This document shows positions 18,426 through 28,156 of a stretch of 64,000 nucleotides of DNA, piece after piece. A program made the translations under genes and the position numbers. The stretch is from Lewinella sp050633125 (GTDB lineage Bacteria > Bacteroidota > Bacteroidia > Chitinophagales > Saprospiraceae), in NCBI RefSeq assembly GCF_050633125.1, contig NZ_JBOEFX010000075.1, positions 1-64,000 on the forward strand. The letters run 5' to 3'. The notes beneath the pieces were generated by a model that saw only the letters and a program-made list of their open reading frames with translations, was not told where the DNA came from and made no database searches. Numbering within the stretch: position 1 is the stretch's first letter; the number at the start of each line of letters is the position of its first letter.

Positions 18426-18465
18426 GTAATCCCAGATTCTGATTGTCATCAAAACCTGGGATTAC
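18426..18465 (-). terminator. Perfect hairpin downstream of the PKD protease gene
   Basis: A 10-bp perfect stem GTAATCCCAG / CTGGGATTAC with a 20-nt loop; on the minus strand it is followed by TCATTTTA. It is probably the terminator of the large gene ending at 18636, placed after the palindromic repeat. Confidence 0.5.
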
Positions 18466-18467
18466 CA

Positions 18468-18609
18468 CTTAGTATTGCGCAGAAAATAAAACGCGATTTT
18501 TTTTGAGTTTTTCAAATAGTTAAAATGAACCGTTTATTCAACTATTATGAAAAACAACCACGTATGTAGACGCGAAGCGAAATCGCGATTTATTTTCGTG
18601 CTGTTCCTT
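18468..18609 (-). repeat. Palindromic intergenic repeat, family A copy 2 (142 bp, inverted)
   Basis: Read on the minus strand it runs from AAGGAACAGCACGAAAATAA to TTATTTTCTGCGCAATACTA, the same ends as the copy at 4173-4343. The inner hairpin arms are kept with different bases (GTTTTTCATAATAGTT against AACTATTTGAAAAAC), while about 25 bp of the outer right arm are missing. It starts 27 bp past the stop codon of the PKD protease gene. Confidence 0.8.
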
Positions 18610-18635
18610 AAAACTTAACGCCTTTGAAAAAGGCT

Positions 18636-21600
18636 CTAAAGCTTGATCACTTTTTGTGACCATACTTCATTGGCCCAGCTGATCTGGAGCCAGTAAGTTC
18701 CACTTGGAAGCTTACTCATATCCAATTGCTGTTGCCAGTTACCGGCATTTACATCGTGAACTTCCTGTCCTAGGTGCTGCCCTAATGCATTTACCAATCG
18801 GAATGACAAGCCCCCCTGAGCAGGCCAGTTGGTTGCCCTTACGTACAACTGATCGCTGGTAGGGTTAGGTGACAGGGTCAGATCGAAGGCCCACGCTGGG
18901 GTGTCTACGCCTGAAATAATCGGGTTAACCGTCTTTGCTGCCGTAGCTGAACCACAATCGTTGATAGCGACCAAGGTCACTTCAAATGGTCCATTTTCCA
19001 GGTAGGTATGCGCTACATTATCTCCGGTAGTAACCTCTCCATCACCAAAGGTCCAAGAGTAAGTCCACCCGGCAACAGGAGAGTCAACCGTAAAGTTGTA
19101 GGTCATCTCATCATCTGTAACGATTGTAAATTCAGGTGATTCTGGTGCTGCTAGCACAGTGATCAAGTCCACCACCTCAACCATAGTGGTACCGTAAATA
19201 TTACTCACTTCCAAGCTTACCCCATAGGTACCGGCTGTTTCGTAAGTAACCGTCACTTCGGACTCATCACCTGTAGCAGGTGTCGCACCAGGAAGCGACC
19301 AAGACCAACTGGTCGGCGCATTTTCCGAATCATCCGTAAAGGTAACCATCAGTGGTGCACAACCTTCATCCGTATTAGTGCTGAATACTACTTCTGGAAG
19401 CGGACCGTCAATAACGATCGTCTGAGTTGTCTCTTCATCATTACATAAGCCGGTTGCGAACAAGCTCACCTCGTAAGTACCATTACCTGGGAAAGTAAAG
19501 GTTGGATTATCCATCGTTGACGTAGATCCGTCAGAGAAGGTCCACACAATACCTGTTTCTCCGGTAGAGGTATTATTAAAGGTAGCCGTTGTTCCATCAA
19601 GGGTATAATCAAACCCGGCAGTCGTCGTAGGGTTGACCGTTACAGCATCCTGCATCGTTACCGAATTGGTACCAAAAGCATTGGTCGCTGATAAAGTAAC
19701 ATTGTAGGTACCAGCCACCGGATAAGAAACAACAGGGTTCACTTCTGTTGAAGTCGCTGGGGTGCCTCCAGGGAAACTCCACAAGAGTTCATCTGCATTT
19801 TCCGTTGTACTAAAGAAGGAAACCGTTAAAGGAGCACATCCTTCGTTGTTCTCCAATGTGAAATCAATATCAGGAATAGCGCCTTCTACAACGATACTCA
19901 TTTCTGATTGTACGGTACCACATTCACCATCAACACTTAATTGAACGATATAGGTACCTACCCCAGGGAAAGTAAACATAGGAAATTCGTCATTGCTCGT
20001 CGTGCCGCCTGGGAATAACCAGGTGTAAGCAATTGCATTTGTACTAAAATTATCAAAGGTGGCCGTTAAACCATTTAAGGTATAAGTGAAAGAAGACGTA
20101 GGCAAGCCTATCACCATTACCGTCTGCTCGGTGGTCGTAGTTCCTGCGGCATTCGTCACACTCAAGCTTACCTGATAGGAACCTGCTGCGGCAAAGGAGG
20201 TCATCACTGTCGCATCGGTACTCATAGCCGGCATGCCTCCATCGATGGTCCAGTTGTAAGTATAACCAGGTCCTTGCTCATCAGCCGTAAGGGTGATCAA
20301 CTCATTTGCACAAGTGCTTAGGCTACTAGCAGTAAAGGCTGCTGTTGGTGCTGTGAGTACGGTTACTGTTTGTTCTGTCGTTGTGCTACCACATTCATTC
20401 GTGGTTGTAAGCTGTACGGTATAGGTACCTGAAGTTTCGTAGGTATGCATAACACTCATACCGCTACCTTGTGTATCATCGCCAAAGTCCCAGGCCCAAC
20501 TGGTAATTCCTGCATCTGCAGGCCCAGTAGCACCAATAGTAAGGCTGCCCAGTGTTGAATCCAGTGTAAAGTCAGCTGATGGAGCCTCACCTACTACAAT
20601 GTACTCTTCCAGGTTTTCAGTAGCTGTACCGGCTGCATTCATAACAACCAAGCTTACCGAATAAGCACCGGCTGTATTATACGTCACCGTTGGGTTGGCT
20701 TCATCACTAAATTCAGGTGAGCCACCAATAAAGGTCCAGGCATAAGTATAGGTGCCGTCTTGGTCATTAGCAGCAAATGAAGTTGTAAATGGTGCACAAC
20801 CACTTTGCCCTGTGCTCGTAAATCCACCCGTAGGCGCTACAACGACCATGATGGTCTGCGTGATCGTTTCTGAACCACAAGGGCCAGTTCCCATCAAGCT
20901 TACTTCGTAGTTTCCTGCGGCGGCATACGTATGCGTAACCATGGCTCCTTCATCCATATTGCCATCGCCAAAGTTCCAGACCAGGTTATCAACACCTTGG
21001 CTGGTGCTGGTAAAGGTAGCGGAGTAATCGCCTAGCGCGTAGTCAATATTGAAGGTCACCATCGGCTCTGGCAATACCATCACAGGGTTGGTCGTCTGCG
21101 TAGTACCTGTTCCTGCGGCGTTGGTAACACTTACACTTGCCGTGTAATTACCGGGTTCGTTATAAACCACCGTAATAACAGGGTCTGTACTGGCGGCAGG
21201 CACTCCTCCAGGAATATCCCAAAGGTAGGTATAGCCTGCACCCTGGGGCTGAGCAGTGTAAGTAACCGTCAGCGGCGAACAACCACTGCTTACGGAAGCC
21301 GAAATGGTAGGTTCAGGAACAAAAATAATGTCAATGGTTTGCCGGCTGGTGTCGGTACCACATTCGTTGCTCGCAACCAGTGCTACTTCGTAACTGCCTT
21401 CAGCAGCGTAAGTATGCTCAGGATTAGTTTCAACAGACATCATTCCGTCTCCAAAAAACCACTGTAGGTCATCCGCTAAAGAACTGTTGTCCGTAAAGTT
21501 CACAACAGCACTTCCTAACGTATTCGTAAAGGAGAAATCAGCCGTCGGGCCCTCTCCTACTACGATCAAATCTGTTTCGGTAACCGTACTGGCTCCGGCA

Positions 21601-24600
21601 GCATTGGTAATCGTCAAGGAAACAGAATAAGTGCCGGGGCTATTGTAAATCACCGTTGCTTCAGGTGTATCAGTCATCATCGGTGCTCCACCAGGGAAGC
21701 TCCATTCATAGGTGTAACCATCCGCCTGAGGGCTAGCTGTAAAGCTGACCGTCAACGGTGCACAGCCACTCGTCACCGAAGAGGTAATCACCGGAGACAC
21801 TGGCAATACCAAGGTGACGGTTTGGGTAGCTACATCTGTACCACACTCGTTTTCTACGGTTTGGGTAATGGTATAAGTTCCTTCTTGATCATAAGTATAA
21901 GAAGATGGCGTGTCAGTCGTGCTGTCGCCATTGCCAAAATCCCAGCTTACACTAGTTGCATTGCTGCTCATGTCGACCAAGTCTACCGTAAGGCTACCAG
22001 GCGTAGCCGTTGCAGTGAAACCTGCCGTAGGGCCTTCGTTAACAACAACGTATCCCGTTTCTGTTACCGATGCAGAACCAGCCGCATTGGTGATCGTCAA
22101 GATTACATCATAAACGCCCGCAGAAAGATAGCTGACGGTAGGGTTAGGATCTGCTGAGGTAACAGGATCACCACCAGGGAAATCCCACTCATAAATCAAA
22201 CCATCCTCTTGAGGTTGTGCAGTAAAGTCTACGCTTAATGGCGCACAACCCGTCGCAGCCGTACTAGCAAAAGAAGGATCTACCGGGAAGATAACTTCTA
22301 CTGTTTGAGTTGTTTCTACTCGGCCACATTCGTTAAGCGCACTTAACGTAATAATATAAGTTCCTGGCTCGGTGTAAGTAACAGTAGGGTTTTCCTCCGT
22401 TGAGGTTTCTCCATTACCGAAAGTCCAAGTGTAGCTGTCTGCATTGGTAGTATTATTTACAATAACAGGAGTAGCTTCACCAGGTGCAAGTGTAGCTGTA
22501 AAGCTCGCGTTGGGTAGCCCCAGAACGGTAATGTAATTTGAAAGCGTAATGGTTTCAAATAAACCACCAGCCTCTACCGTCAAAGTTACATCGTATACAC
22601 CTGGTGTGGAATATACCACCTCAGGGTTGGGGTCACTAGAAGTAGCAGGAAGGCCACCGGGAAATTCCCACGACCATGCCTCTGGCTCACCTTCAGACAA
22701 ATCGGTAAACTGTACCGTAAGGTCAGCACAACCGCTGGTTACATCACTCGTAAAATCAGCAACCAAGCCTGGTTCTACAACGACCGTTTGAATGATGATA
22801 TCACTACCACATTCGTTAAACACTTCCAACTCTACTTCGTAGCTACCGGGGCCAGGGAAGGTGTGCTCGGGGTTCTCCTGTTGAGAGAAGGAACCATCGT
22901 CAAAATCCCAAGCGAAATCTTCAACATCAGAGGAAGAGGTATTCGTGAATTGGTAATTATAACCAGAGACTTGCACAAAAGTAAAGCCAGGTGTAGGTAA
23001 ACCTAGTACCGTCACCGCTCCGATTTCGGTATGCGTATCACTGCCTACGTTATTTTCTACCGTTAGGCTAACATCGTAAACACCGGGCGTGTTGTACTCA
23101 GAAAAAGGAAACTGGTCATTGCTAAAGCTAGGATCTCCACCAGGGAAAGACCAGTCCCAAAACTCTACAACACCCGTTGATAAATCATCGAAAGACACCA
23201 GCAGCGGTGCACAACCAATGGTTGGGTTCAGTTCAAAGTCAGCCACAGGAGGTTCCAGTGCTCCACAAAAGGAAGTCAAAGAAATGTTATCAACGTACAT
23301 ATTATTACCAAAACCGTTGACATTCTCAATCATAATCACAACATCACTCTGCCCGTCATAGGCGGAAAGGTCCAGGTCAATACATCCTGGGCTATTGGTA
23401 CACCATTCGAATTCATCCTCAGGAGTAAAGGCATTGTTGCGGTCGCCGGTTGTTGCAAAGTTTCCACCGCCAGTTTCGTCACCTTCAAAGAGTAAATCCG
23501 GGAAGGTTTCGCCACCATCTGTAGAAACATAAATGCGCAATTGGTCACGTAAGTTATTATTAAAGCGAGCGTAAGCATATTCCAGAGAAAGCCTTACGTC
23601 ACCCTCAGCAGACAAATTGAACCCGGGACTAATAAGCCCATCCGTTTCACCATCTGCATCGTAATCAAAGTTATTAACAAAGGCAGCATTGTCTCCAAAG
23701 TTGCCTGCTACACCTGTGATTTCCCAGGTCTCATCATTGTCTGGGTTTTCAACACCCCAGCCGCCAAAGCCATCTTCAAAGTTTTCAAAGTGAATGACTT
23801 TGCGGTACTCTTCATCCAAACCTACCTCAATAGTAAATGAAGTAAAGTCGTCACCTACGTTGTTTTCCACACTTAAGAAAGCCTGATAAGTTCCAGGCTC
23901 ATCATAGTAAACAACAGGATGGGGATCGGTTGAGAAACTTGGCGTTCCACCAGGAAAGTCCCAGGTACGGGTAAACACAACACCTTCAGATTCGTCAAAA
24001 AAGCCTACGTAACTTTCTGTACACGCCTCGTCACGAGACACTTCGATAAACGCAATCGGAGGATCCAGGGAAGATTCACAATCGCCCAAACAATTGGCGT
24101 TAGATACAAAGTTGTTAATCGTATTGATCGACGCAGGAGACCAAGTATTGGTATTATTTACAGAAGGAGCCATAATAAAGCCGCTACCTCCGGCATCGTG
24201 ACCTGAACTGAAGTTATGCCCAAGTTCGTGTGCCCACACAACCCTAATTAGGCTGGCATTACTGCTAAAGTTCTCACAAGTATTGTAGCGTAAGTTGTTA
24301 CAGACACCACTCAACCAAGCAACCCCAATAGTACCACCATTGAAGTTTCTGCCTGTCCATAAAGTGGCAACATCGAAGGTTACACCAAAACCACCACCAT
24401 TACCCCAATCGGTAAAGTCGTCCAGTAGGGTTCCTGCATTTGTATTATTGGTCCAAGGGTCACAACTGGTAGCGCTACAAGTAGCAATGAAGGTGGTAAC
24501 TACCTCAAACTGGATTTCATCCGCAAACTCATCGTCATAATTGGTTTGGACGTTTGCCAAGCTATTGAGCATAAAGTTCTCCACGCTGGTTTCGTTGCTC

Positions 24601-25259
24601 CCAAAGTCCTGGTACAGCTCAAAATCCGAAGCCAATGCTATTTCTACCAACAAACATTCTCCTGCTATTCTACTAGGGCCAGAAGATCTGTCTTGTAATC
24701 TTTCTACCTGTGCAGGAATGTGCGTAGCACAGTACTCCTCCGGGATAATAGCATCCTGTTCCCGGTACACCAGGTAATGGCTAGGGTCTGCTTGGGGAAC
24801 AAAGCGCCATAAAGGTTCGATAAAATAAACGGCACCATTCTCTTCCCAGCGCCCCAGTACGTAATTTTCGTCAAACGTAAAGAGTGCTTCCTGAGGATTG
24901 GTTTCACCAACAGTTCCACGAAAAGTTGCGGTGCGTGTAGGTGCCTCGCCCTTCATACGGCCATCGATCATTGTTTGGAGCTCATAACCAGCAGAGCGTA
25001 AATCATAGCCCGTGAGGCTAAATTTGAGTGGTTGCTTCCCCGCTGCAGTCAACGAAAACTTTACGTCATTCGCAGACGTCCGATACATTTCGTAGAGTGC
25101 CTCGTAATCCAACGATACTGTTTTGTAATCTTTGAATTGTTCTGAAAGAATCGGTGCATCGGCCTGCGGCAAAGGCAATAAATCCACCGTTGTTTGAGCA
25201 AAGAGCGTACCCGTCAGTAGGCATAGCCATAGCGGGAAAAAAGCTGCTAACTTCATCAT
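18636..25259 (-). CDS. Giant secreted reprolysin-like metalloprotease with about 19 PKD domains and T9SS tail
   Basis: 2207 residues. Signal peptide 1-21 (TLFAQ); propeptide to about 195; zinc metalloprotease domain about 200-395 with HELGHNFSSGHD (344-355, HExxHxxxxxH) and a following Met (FIMAPS), as in M12B/reprolysin-type proteases. Then one PKD domain, a MAM/jelly-roll-like domain (about 490-670, FENFEDGFGGW...), and nine tandem pairs of PKD domains of about 160 residues per pair. A-type members begin with SGCAPLxVxF and carry FPGG; B-type members carry WxFGDG/FGNG and end NECG. Each member usually has one Cys. The C-terminus, from LTLSPNPTSDQL, is a T9SS sorting domain. It should be exported to the surface or medium and degrade proteins. 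-10-type element at 25384. No frameshift is seen. Confidence 0.9.
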   Translation of the reverse strand: MMKLAAFFPLWLCLLTGTLFAQTTVDLLPLPQADAPILSEQFKDYKTVSLDYEALYEMYRTSANDVKFSLTAAGKQPLKFSLTGYDLRSAGYELQTMIDGRMKGEAPTRTATFRGTVGETNPQEALFTFDENYVLGRWEENGAVYFIEPLWRFVPQADPSHYLVYREQDAIIPEEYCATHIPAQVERLQDRSSGPSRIAGECLLVEIALASDFELYQDFGSNETSVENFMLNSLANVQTNYDDEFADEIQFEVVTTFIATCSATSCDPWTNNTNAGTLLDDFTDWGNGGGFGVTFDVATLWTGRNFNGGTIGVAWLSGVCNNLRYNTCENFSSNASLIRVVWAHELGHNFSSGHDAGGSGFIMAPSVNNTNTWSPASINTINNFVSNANCLGDCESSLDPPIAFIEVSRDEACTESYVGFFDESEGVVFTRTWDFPGGTPSFSTDPHPVVYYDEPGTYQAFLSVENNVGDDFTSFTIEVGLDEEYRKVIHFENFEDGFGGWGVENPDNDETWEITGVAGNFGDNAAFVNNFDYDADGETDGLISPGFNLSAEGDVRLSLEYAYARFNNNLRDQLRIYVSTDGGETFPDLLFEGDETGGGNFATTGDRNNAFTPEDEFEWCTNSPGCIDLDLSAYDGQSDVVIMIENVNGFGNNMYVDNISLTSFCGALEPPVADFELNPTIGCAPLLVSFDDLSTGVVEFWDWSFPGGDPSFSNDQFPFSEYNTPGVYDVSLTVENNVGSDTHTEIGAVTVLGLPTPGFTFVQVSGYNYQFTNTSSSDVEDFAWDFDDGSFSQQENPEHTFPGPGSYEVELEVFNECGSDIIIQTVVVEPGLVADFTSDVTSGCADLTVQFTDLSEGEPEAWSWEFPGGLPATSSDPNPEVVYSTPGVYDVTLTVEAGGLFETITLSNYITVLGLPNASFTATLAPGEATPVIVNNTTNADSYTWTFGNGETSTEENPTVTYTEPGTYIITLSALNECGRVETTQTVEVIFPVDPSFASTAATGCAPLSVDFTAQPQEDGLIYEWDFPGGDPVTSADPNPTVSYLSAGVYDVILTITNAAGSASVTETGYVVVNEGPTAGFTATATPGSLTVDLVDMSSNATSVSWDFGNGDSTTDTPSSYTYDQEGTYTITQTVENECGTDVATQTVTLVLPVSPVITSSVTSGCAPLTVSFTASPQADGYTYEWSFPGGAPMMTDTPEATVIYNSPGTYSVSLTITNAAGASTVTETDLIVVGEGPTADFSFTNTLGSAVVNFTDNSSLADDLQWFFGDGMMSVETNPEHTYAAEGSYEVALVASNECGTDTSRQTIDIIFVPEPTISASVSSGCSPLTVTYTAQPQGAGYTYLWDIPGGVPAASTDPVITVVYNEPGNYTASVSVTNAAGTGTTQTTNPVMVLPEPMVTFNIDYALGDYSATFTSTSQGVDNLVWNFGDGNMDEGAMVTHTYAAAGNYEVSLMGTGPCGSETITQTIMVVVAPTGGFTSTGQSGCAPFTTSFAANDQDGTYTYAWTFIGGSPEFSDEANPTVTYNTAGAYSVSLVVMNAAGTATENLEEYIVVGEAPSADFTLDSTLGSLTIGATGPADAGITSWAWDFGDDTQGSGMSVMHTYETSGTYTVQLTTTNECGSTTTEQTVTVLTAPTAAFTASSLSTCANELITLTADEQGPGYTYNWTIDGGMPAMSTDATVMTSFAAAGSYQVSLSVTNAAGTTTTEQTVMVIGLPTSSFTYTLNGLTATFDNFSTNAIAYTWLFPGGTTSNDEFPMFTFPGVGTYIVQLSVDGECGTVQSEMSIVVEGAIPDIDFTLENNEGCAPLTVSFFSTTENADELLWSFPGGTPATSTEVNPVVSYPVAGTYNVTLSATNAFGTNSVTMQDAVTVNPTTTAGFDYTLDGTTATFNNTSTGETGIVWTFSDGSTSTMDNPTFTFPGNGTYEVSLFATGLCNDEETTQTIVIDGPLPEVVFSTNTDEGCAPLMVTFTDDSENAPTSWSWSLPGATPATGDESEVTVTYETAGTYGVSLEVSNIYGTTMVEVVDLITVLAAPESPEFTIVTDDEMTYNFTVDSPVAGWTYSWTFGDGEVTTGDNVAHTYLENGPFEVTLVAINDCGSATAAKTVNPIISGVDTPAWAFDLTLSPNPTSDQLYVRATNWPAQGGLSFRLVNALGQHLGQEVHDVNAGNWQQQLDMSKLPSGTYWLQISWANEVWSQKVIKL

Positions 25260-25567
25260 GAAAAGTAGTTGTGTTTTCGACCTAGAAGATGTTCTTTAGG
25301 CAATTAATTAATCCGGGTTGATAAGGTGAGGCGGTAAAGCACGGATTCAAACAGTCTTCGATTGGATTCTTGGCGTGGGTGTGCAAATATAATATCCTTT
25401 CATTTTTTTTTCTGATTACCTATACGCGGGAAGGTAATGGATGTTACAAATAACTTATTTTGTCGGCTATTGTACGCTGAATTAGTGATAAGTCCCTAAG
25501 TTAGCGCTCAATTTACGCCTGTACTGCTCTTTCTGGAAGTCTTATAAAAGCAAAATTACCTGACAAT
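25260..25567. other. Divergent promoter region between the PKD protease and a beta-barrel gene
   Basis: 308 bp without an ORF. It contains a TATATTTG element for the minus strand at 25384-25391 with an AT-rich stretch upstream of it. No clear motif was found for the plus-strand gene at 25568. Confidence 0.4.
25384..25391 (-). promoter_or_regulatory. TATATTTG promoter element for the PKD protease gene
   Basis: On the minus strand it reads TATATTTG, matching TAnnTTTG. The partner TTG element is not obvious, and the implied leader is about 120 nt. Confidence 0.35.
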
Positions 25568-26116
25568 ATGAAACGTTTTTCACTTCTTATCGCTATAGTA
25601 CTCTGCTGCACGCTTGCAGTTCAAGCTCAAAGAGGAGAACCCCAAGGCCAGCGTTGGTGGGTAGGAGCTCATACTGCTATTGGTTTTGGTGCCAGTACAA
25701 ACCTCATTAATTACACGCTTGGGCTTGCTCCTATGTATGGCTACCGGATCATCCCTCAAATCAGTGTTGGTCCTAGGGCAAGTATCCTTTACAACCACTA
25801 TCGCTTTAGAGATGATTTTGGGAATGTCTTCGAAAAAGTTAATATCGTAGACACTGGTATTGGAGCATTTATCAGAGGGCAAGTGTACCGGCAATATTTT
25901 GCTCAAGTCGAACTGATGTACGAGAATGTTCAGGTCCCGATTGGCAATGGTGAGAAAATCAGCTACAATGGCATGAATGCCTACATCGGCATCGGTATGA
26001 ATAGCGGTGGCAGCAATCCTACCTTCGAGCTGATGCTGGCTTACGACCTCAACCTGCAAGCTATCTATCGGAACAACCTAATCAATGGTCGCTTCGGTTT
26101 CACTTTGTTTTATTAG
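25568..26116 (+). CDS. Small outer-membrane beta-barrel-like protein
   Basis: 182 residues with a signal peptide (1-20, LAVQAQ). The mature part consists of alternating beta strands rich in Gly and aromatics (WWVGAHTAIGFGAS, YGYRIIPQISVGPRASILYN, MNAYIGIGMNS) and ends FGFTLFY, an aromatic C-terminus typical of outer-membrane barrels. About eight strands would fit. I do not recognise a named family; function is unknown. It is a single gene, followed by an inverted-repeat spacer and a minus-strand gene. Confidence 0.75.
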   Translation: MKRFSLLIAIVLCCTLAVQAQRGEPQGQRWWVGAHTAIGFGASTNLINYTLGLAPMYGYRIIPQISVGPRASILYNHYRFRDDFGNVFEKVNIVDTGIGAFIRGQVYRQYFAQVELMYENVQVPIGNGEKISYNGMNAYIGIGMNSGGSNPTFELMLAYDLNLQAIYRNNLINGRFGFTLFY

Positions 26117-26122
26117 GGGGTA

Positions 26123-26190
26123 AGGGATAGAAAAGTGTAAGGGTGTAAACGTCAGAAAACAACCTTTCCCCCCTTACACCCACCCAACTT
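26123..26190. terminator. Possible convergent terminator hairpin
   Basis: GGGGGTAAGG and GTGTAAGGGTG on one side pair imperfectly with CCCCCTTACACCC on the other, between two convergent genes. There is no T-run, so termination is only inferred. Confidence 0.35.
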
Positions 26191-26198
26191 TTACGCCT

Positions 26199-26780
26199 TT
26201 AGTCTAAGCGCTTTTCCTCTTGGGATAGCACGCCTTCGATGGCGGCAAAAACACGGCGGGGTTTATGAGGGCGCCAGTTGATGTCGTTGAAGAGTTCTCC
26301 GAAATGGAGGTAGTTATCGAGTTGGGTTTCGCGCATTTCGTCCAGTACATGGTCCTGCATATTCAGTAGCACCACCCAGCCATCGTATTCCTCGAGGTCA
26401 TCCTTCCATTCTTCGTAGTAACTATCATCATCGCCGTGATAGTTGAGGATATTTTCTCCAATCAAGATGTAATGGTAGATACCTGCCGGAATCATTTCAT
26501 CAATGAGTTCTCGTTTGAGAAACATGATATCATTGTGTACAGCATCGTTCCATTCGCCAATCAATTCGATGATGGCAAAATGCTGGTGATAATCGGCAAA
26601 CAAGACCTTCAAATACAACGTTGACGAACCGATATTGTCCCACTGTGGATGAATGTAGTAGTTATAGATGGTGTCGGTGAATTCAAACTCACTATAGGTT
26701 CTACCGTAAAGGGGAGAGCGCTCGTCATCAGCAGCATTGTATTCATCACGCCAACGGAAGAAAGGTTCAAGGTCTTGCAT
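26199..26780 (-). CDS. Conserved-looking cytoplasmic protein of unknown function
   Basis: 193 residues with no signal peptide or membrane segment. It is acidic and very rich in Tyr, Trp and Asp/Glu (FRWRDEYNAADDERSPLYGR, YHGDDDSYYEEWKDDLEEYDGW). Predicted alpha/beta with strands TLYLKVLFAD, HFAIIELIG and WVVLLNM. The C-terminus (FNDINWRPHKPRRVFAAIEG) is basic. I do not recognise the family. It starts with MQDLEPFFRW and is divergent from the NadR-like kinase gene 73 bp away. Confidence 0.75.
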   Translation of the reverse strand: MQDLEPFFRWRDEYNAADDERSPLYGRTYSEFEFTDTIYNYYIHPQWDNIGSSTLYLKVLFADYHQHFAIIELIGEWNDAVHNDIMFLKRELIDEMIPAGIYHYILIGENILNYHGDDDSYYEEWKDDLEEYDGWVVLLNMQDHVLDEMRETQLDNYLHFGELFNDINWRPHKPRRVFAAIEGVLSQEEKRLD

Positions 26781-26853
26781 ATTTTTTCCTCAATGATATA
26801 ATTACGAAACACTATTTTTACCCTAAGGTTGAGTTCTTTTTTAAACTTATTTC

Positions 26854-27393
26854 ATGCTAAAAATACTGATCACCGGCCCCGAATCCAGCGGTAAGACGCA
26901 GTTGGCACAAACCCTTGCTCGTAGGTTTCATTGCCCTTGGGTACCTGAGTTTGCACGTACCTACCTCAATGCACTGGAGCAGGATTACGAAGAAGAAGAC
27001 CTCCTTAAAATCCTCAATGGTCAACTCCGGCTACAGCATCAGCATCACCAAACTCCTTTGCTCTTTTGCGATACCGGCCCCGAGGTTATCTACGTGTGGA
27101 GTAAAGTAAAATTCGGCAGGATAGACGCTTTTATTGAGGCCAGTTTACGCAAATACCAATATCCACTGACCCTCCTATGCACACCAGACTTAGAGTGGGA
27201 ACCCGACCCGCTACGGGAAGCACCTCAGCAAGCAGACCGAATACAACATTTCGAGGAGTATAAGCGCATTTTACAACAATTGGACACTCCTTATCTCATC
27301 GTCAAAGGCCAGGGAGAGGCAAGAGCAGCCGCGGCTATTACTGCTGTCCAGCAACTATTGAACACAAACACTAAAAATCAGGTTTCAATATAA
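26854..27393 (+). CDS. NadR-like ribosylnicotinamide kinase / P-loop ATPase
   Basis: 179 residues forming one P-loop domain. Walker A GPESSGKT (8-15), then PEFARTYLNALEQDY (about 31-45), a hallmark of the NadR C-terminal kinase, and LLFCDTGPEVIYVWSKVKFG (about 69-88) with the Walker B-like Asp. NadR kinases phosphorylate nicotinamide riboside to NMN for NAD salvage; this short form lacks the NMN adenylyltransferase and HTH domains. Activity is inferred from these motifs. An OmpA-family lipoprotein starts 11 bp after its stop, so the two may share a transcript. Confidence 0.85.
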   Translation: MLKILITGPESSGKTQLAQTLARRFHCPWVPEFARTYLNALEQDYEEEDLLKILNGQLRLQHQHHQTPLLFCDTGPEVIYVWSKVKFGRIDAFIEASLRKYQYPLTLLCTPDLEWEPDPLREAPQQADRIQHFEEYKRILQQLDTPYLIVKGQGEARAAAAITAVQQLLNTNTKNQVSI

Positions 27394-27404
27394 AATCTAC
27401 ACTT

Positions 27405-28076
27405 ATGAAAACGAAATCAGCTTTTTTAATTTCCCTGACCTTCCTCGTCATCTTTTTCGGCAGTGCTTGCCAGGCCAGCCGTACTACTAAAGGCGGTGCC
27501 ATTGGTGCTGGTGCCGGAGGAATCATTGGTGGTGTCATCGGAGAGCGTTCCGGTAATACAGCAGCAGGTATTCTGATTGGAGCTACCGTTGGCGGGGCTA
27601 CCGGCGCCATTATTGGTCGCTACATGGACAAACAGGCCGCCGAAATTCAGCGCGACCTCGAAGGAGCAAAAGTAGAACGAGTTGGAGAAGGTATCCTCAT
27701 CACCTTCGACTCTGGCTTACTATTCGACGTAGGTAAATTCTCCCTCCGTCCTGCCACCAAAGCCAACCTCAATGAGCTATCAGCTACCCTCAGTAAATAC
27801 GAAGACACCGAAATTCTTGTTCAGGGCCATACCGACAGTACAGGGTCTGACGAACTGAATATGGAACTCTCCGAAAATCGCGCCAAAGCCGTTCGCAATC
27901 ACCTTACCGGCCAAGGCGTGGCGGCTCCTCGATTTACCGTCCAGGGATTCGGCGAAAGTTTACCCCTTGCCGATAATGACACTGCATCTGGTCGCCAGCA
28001 AAATCGGCGGGTAGAAATTGCTATTTATGCAAATAAAAAGCTGCAGAAAGCGGCGAGACGGGGAGATTTGGAGTAA
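27405..28076 (+). CDS. OmpA-family lipoprotein with glycine-zipper segment
   Basis: 223 residues. Lipoprotein signal with lipobox SAC (about 22-24), then a glycine zipper (about 32-70; GGAIGAGAGGIIGGVIGERSG and GIGATVGGATGAIIG-like repeats) that may insert in the membrane, then an OmpA-like peptidoglycan-binding domain (about 85-210): ITFDSGLLFDVGKFSLRP, VQGHTDSTGSDELNMELSENRA (the conserved TDSTG...N..LS..RA motif) and GFGESLP...RQQNRRVEI. It resembles YiaD. It should tie the outer membrane to peptidoglycan. Confidence 0.93.
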   Translation: MKTKSAFLISLTFLVIFFGSACQASRTTKGGAIGAGAGGIIGGVIGERSGNTAAGILIGATVGGATGAIIGRYMDKQAAEIQRDLEGAKVERVGEGILITFDSGLLFDVGKFSLRPATKANLNELSATLSKYEDTEILVQGHTDSTGSDELNMELSENRAKAVRNHLTGQGVAAPRFTVQGFGESLPLADNDTASGRQQNRRVEIAIYANKKLQKAARRGDLE

Positions 28077-28156
28077 AACATACCAAGCCATTGCTAACCT
28101 TTATCTTCGTCGCGCAATACACCTTGACATAACTGTGTATCACTAACTCCCTCGCG

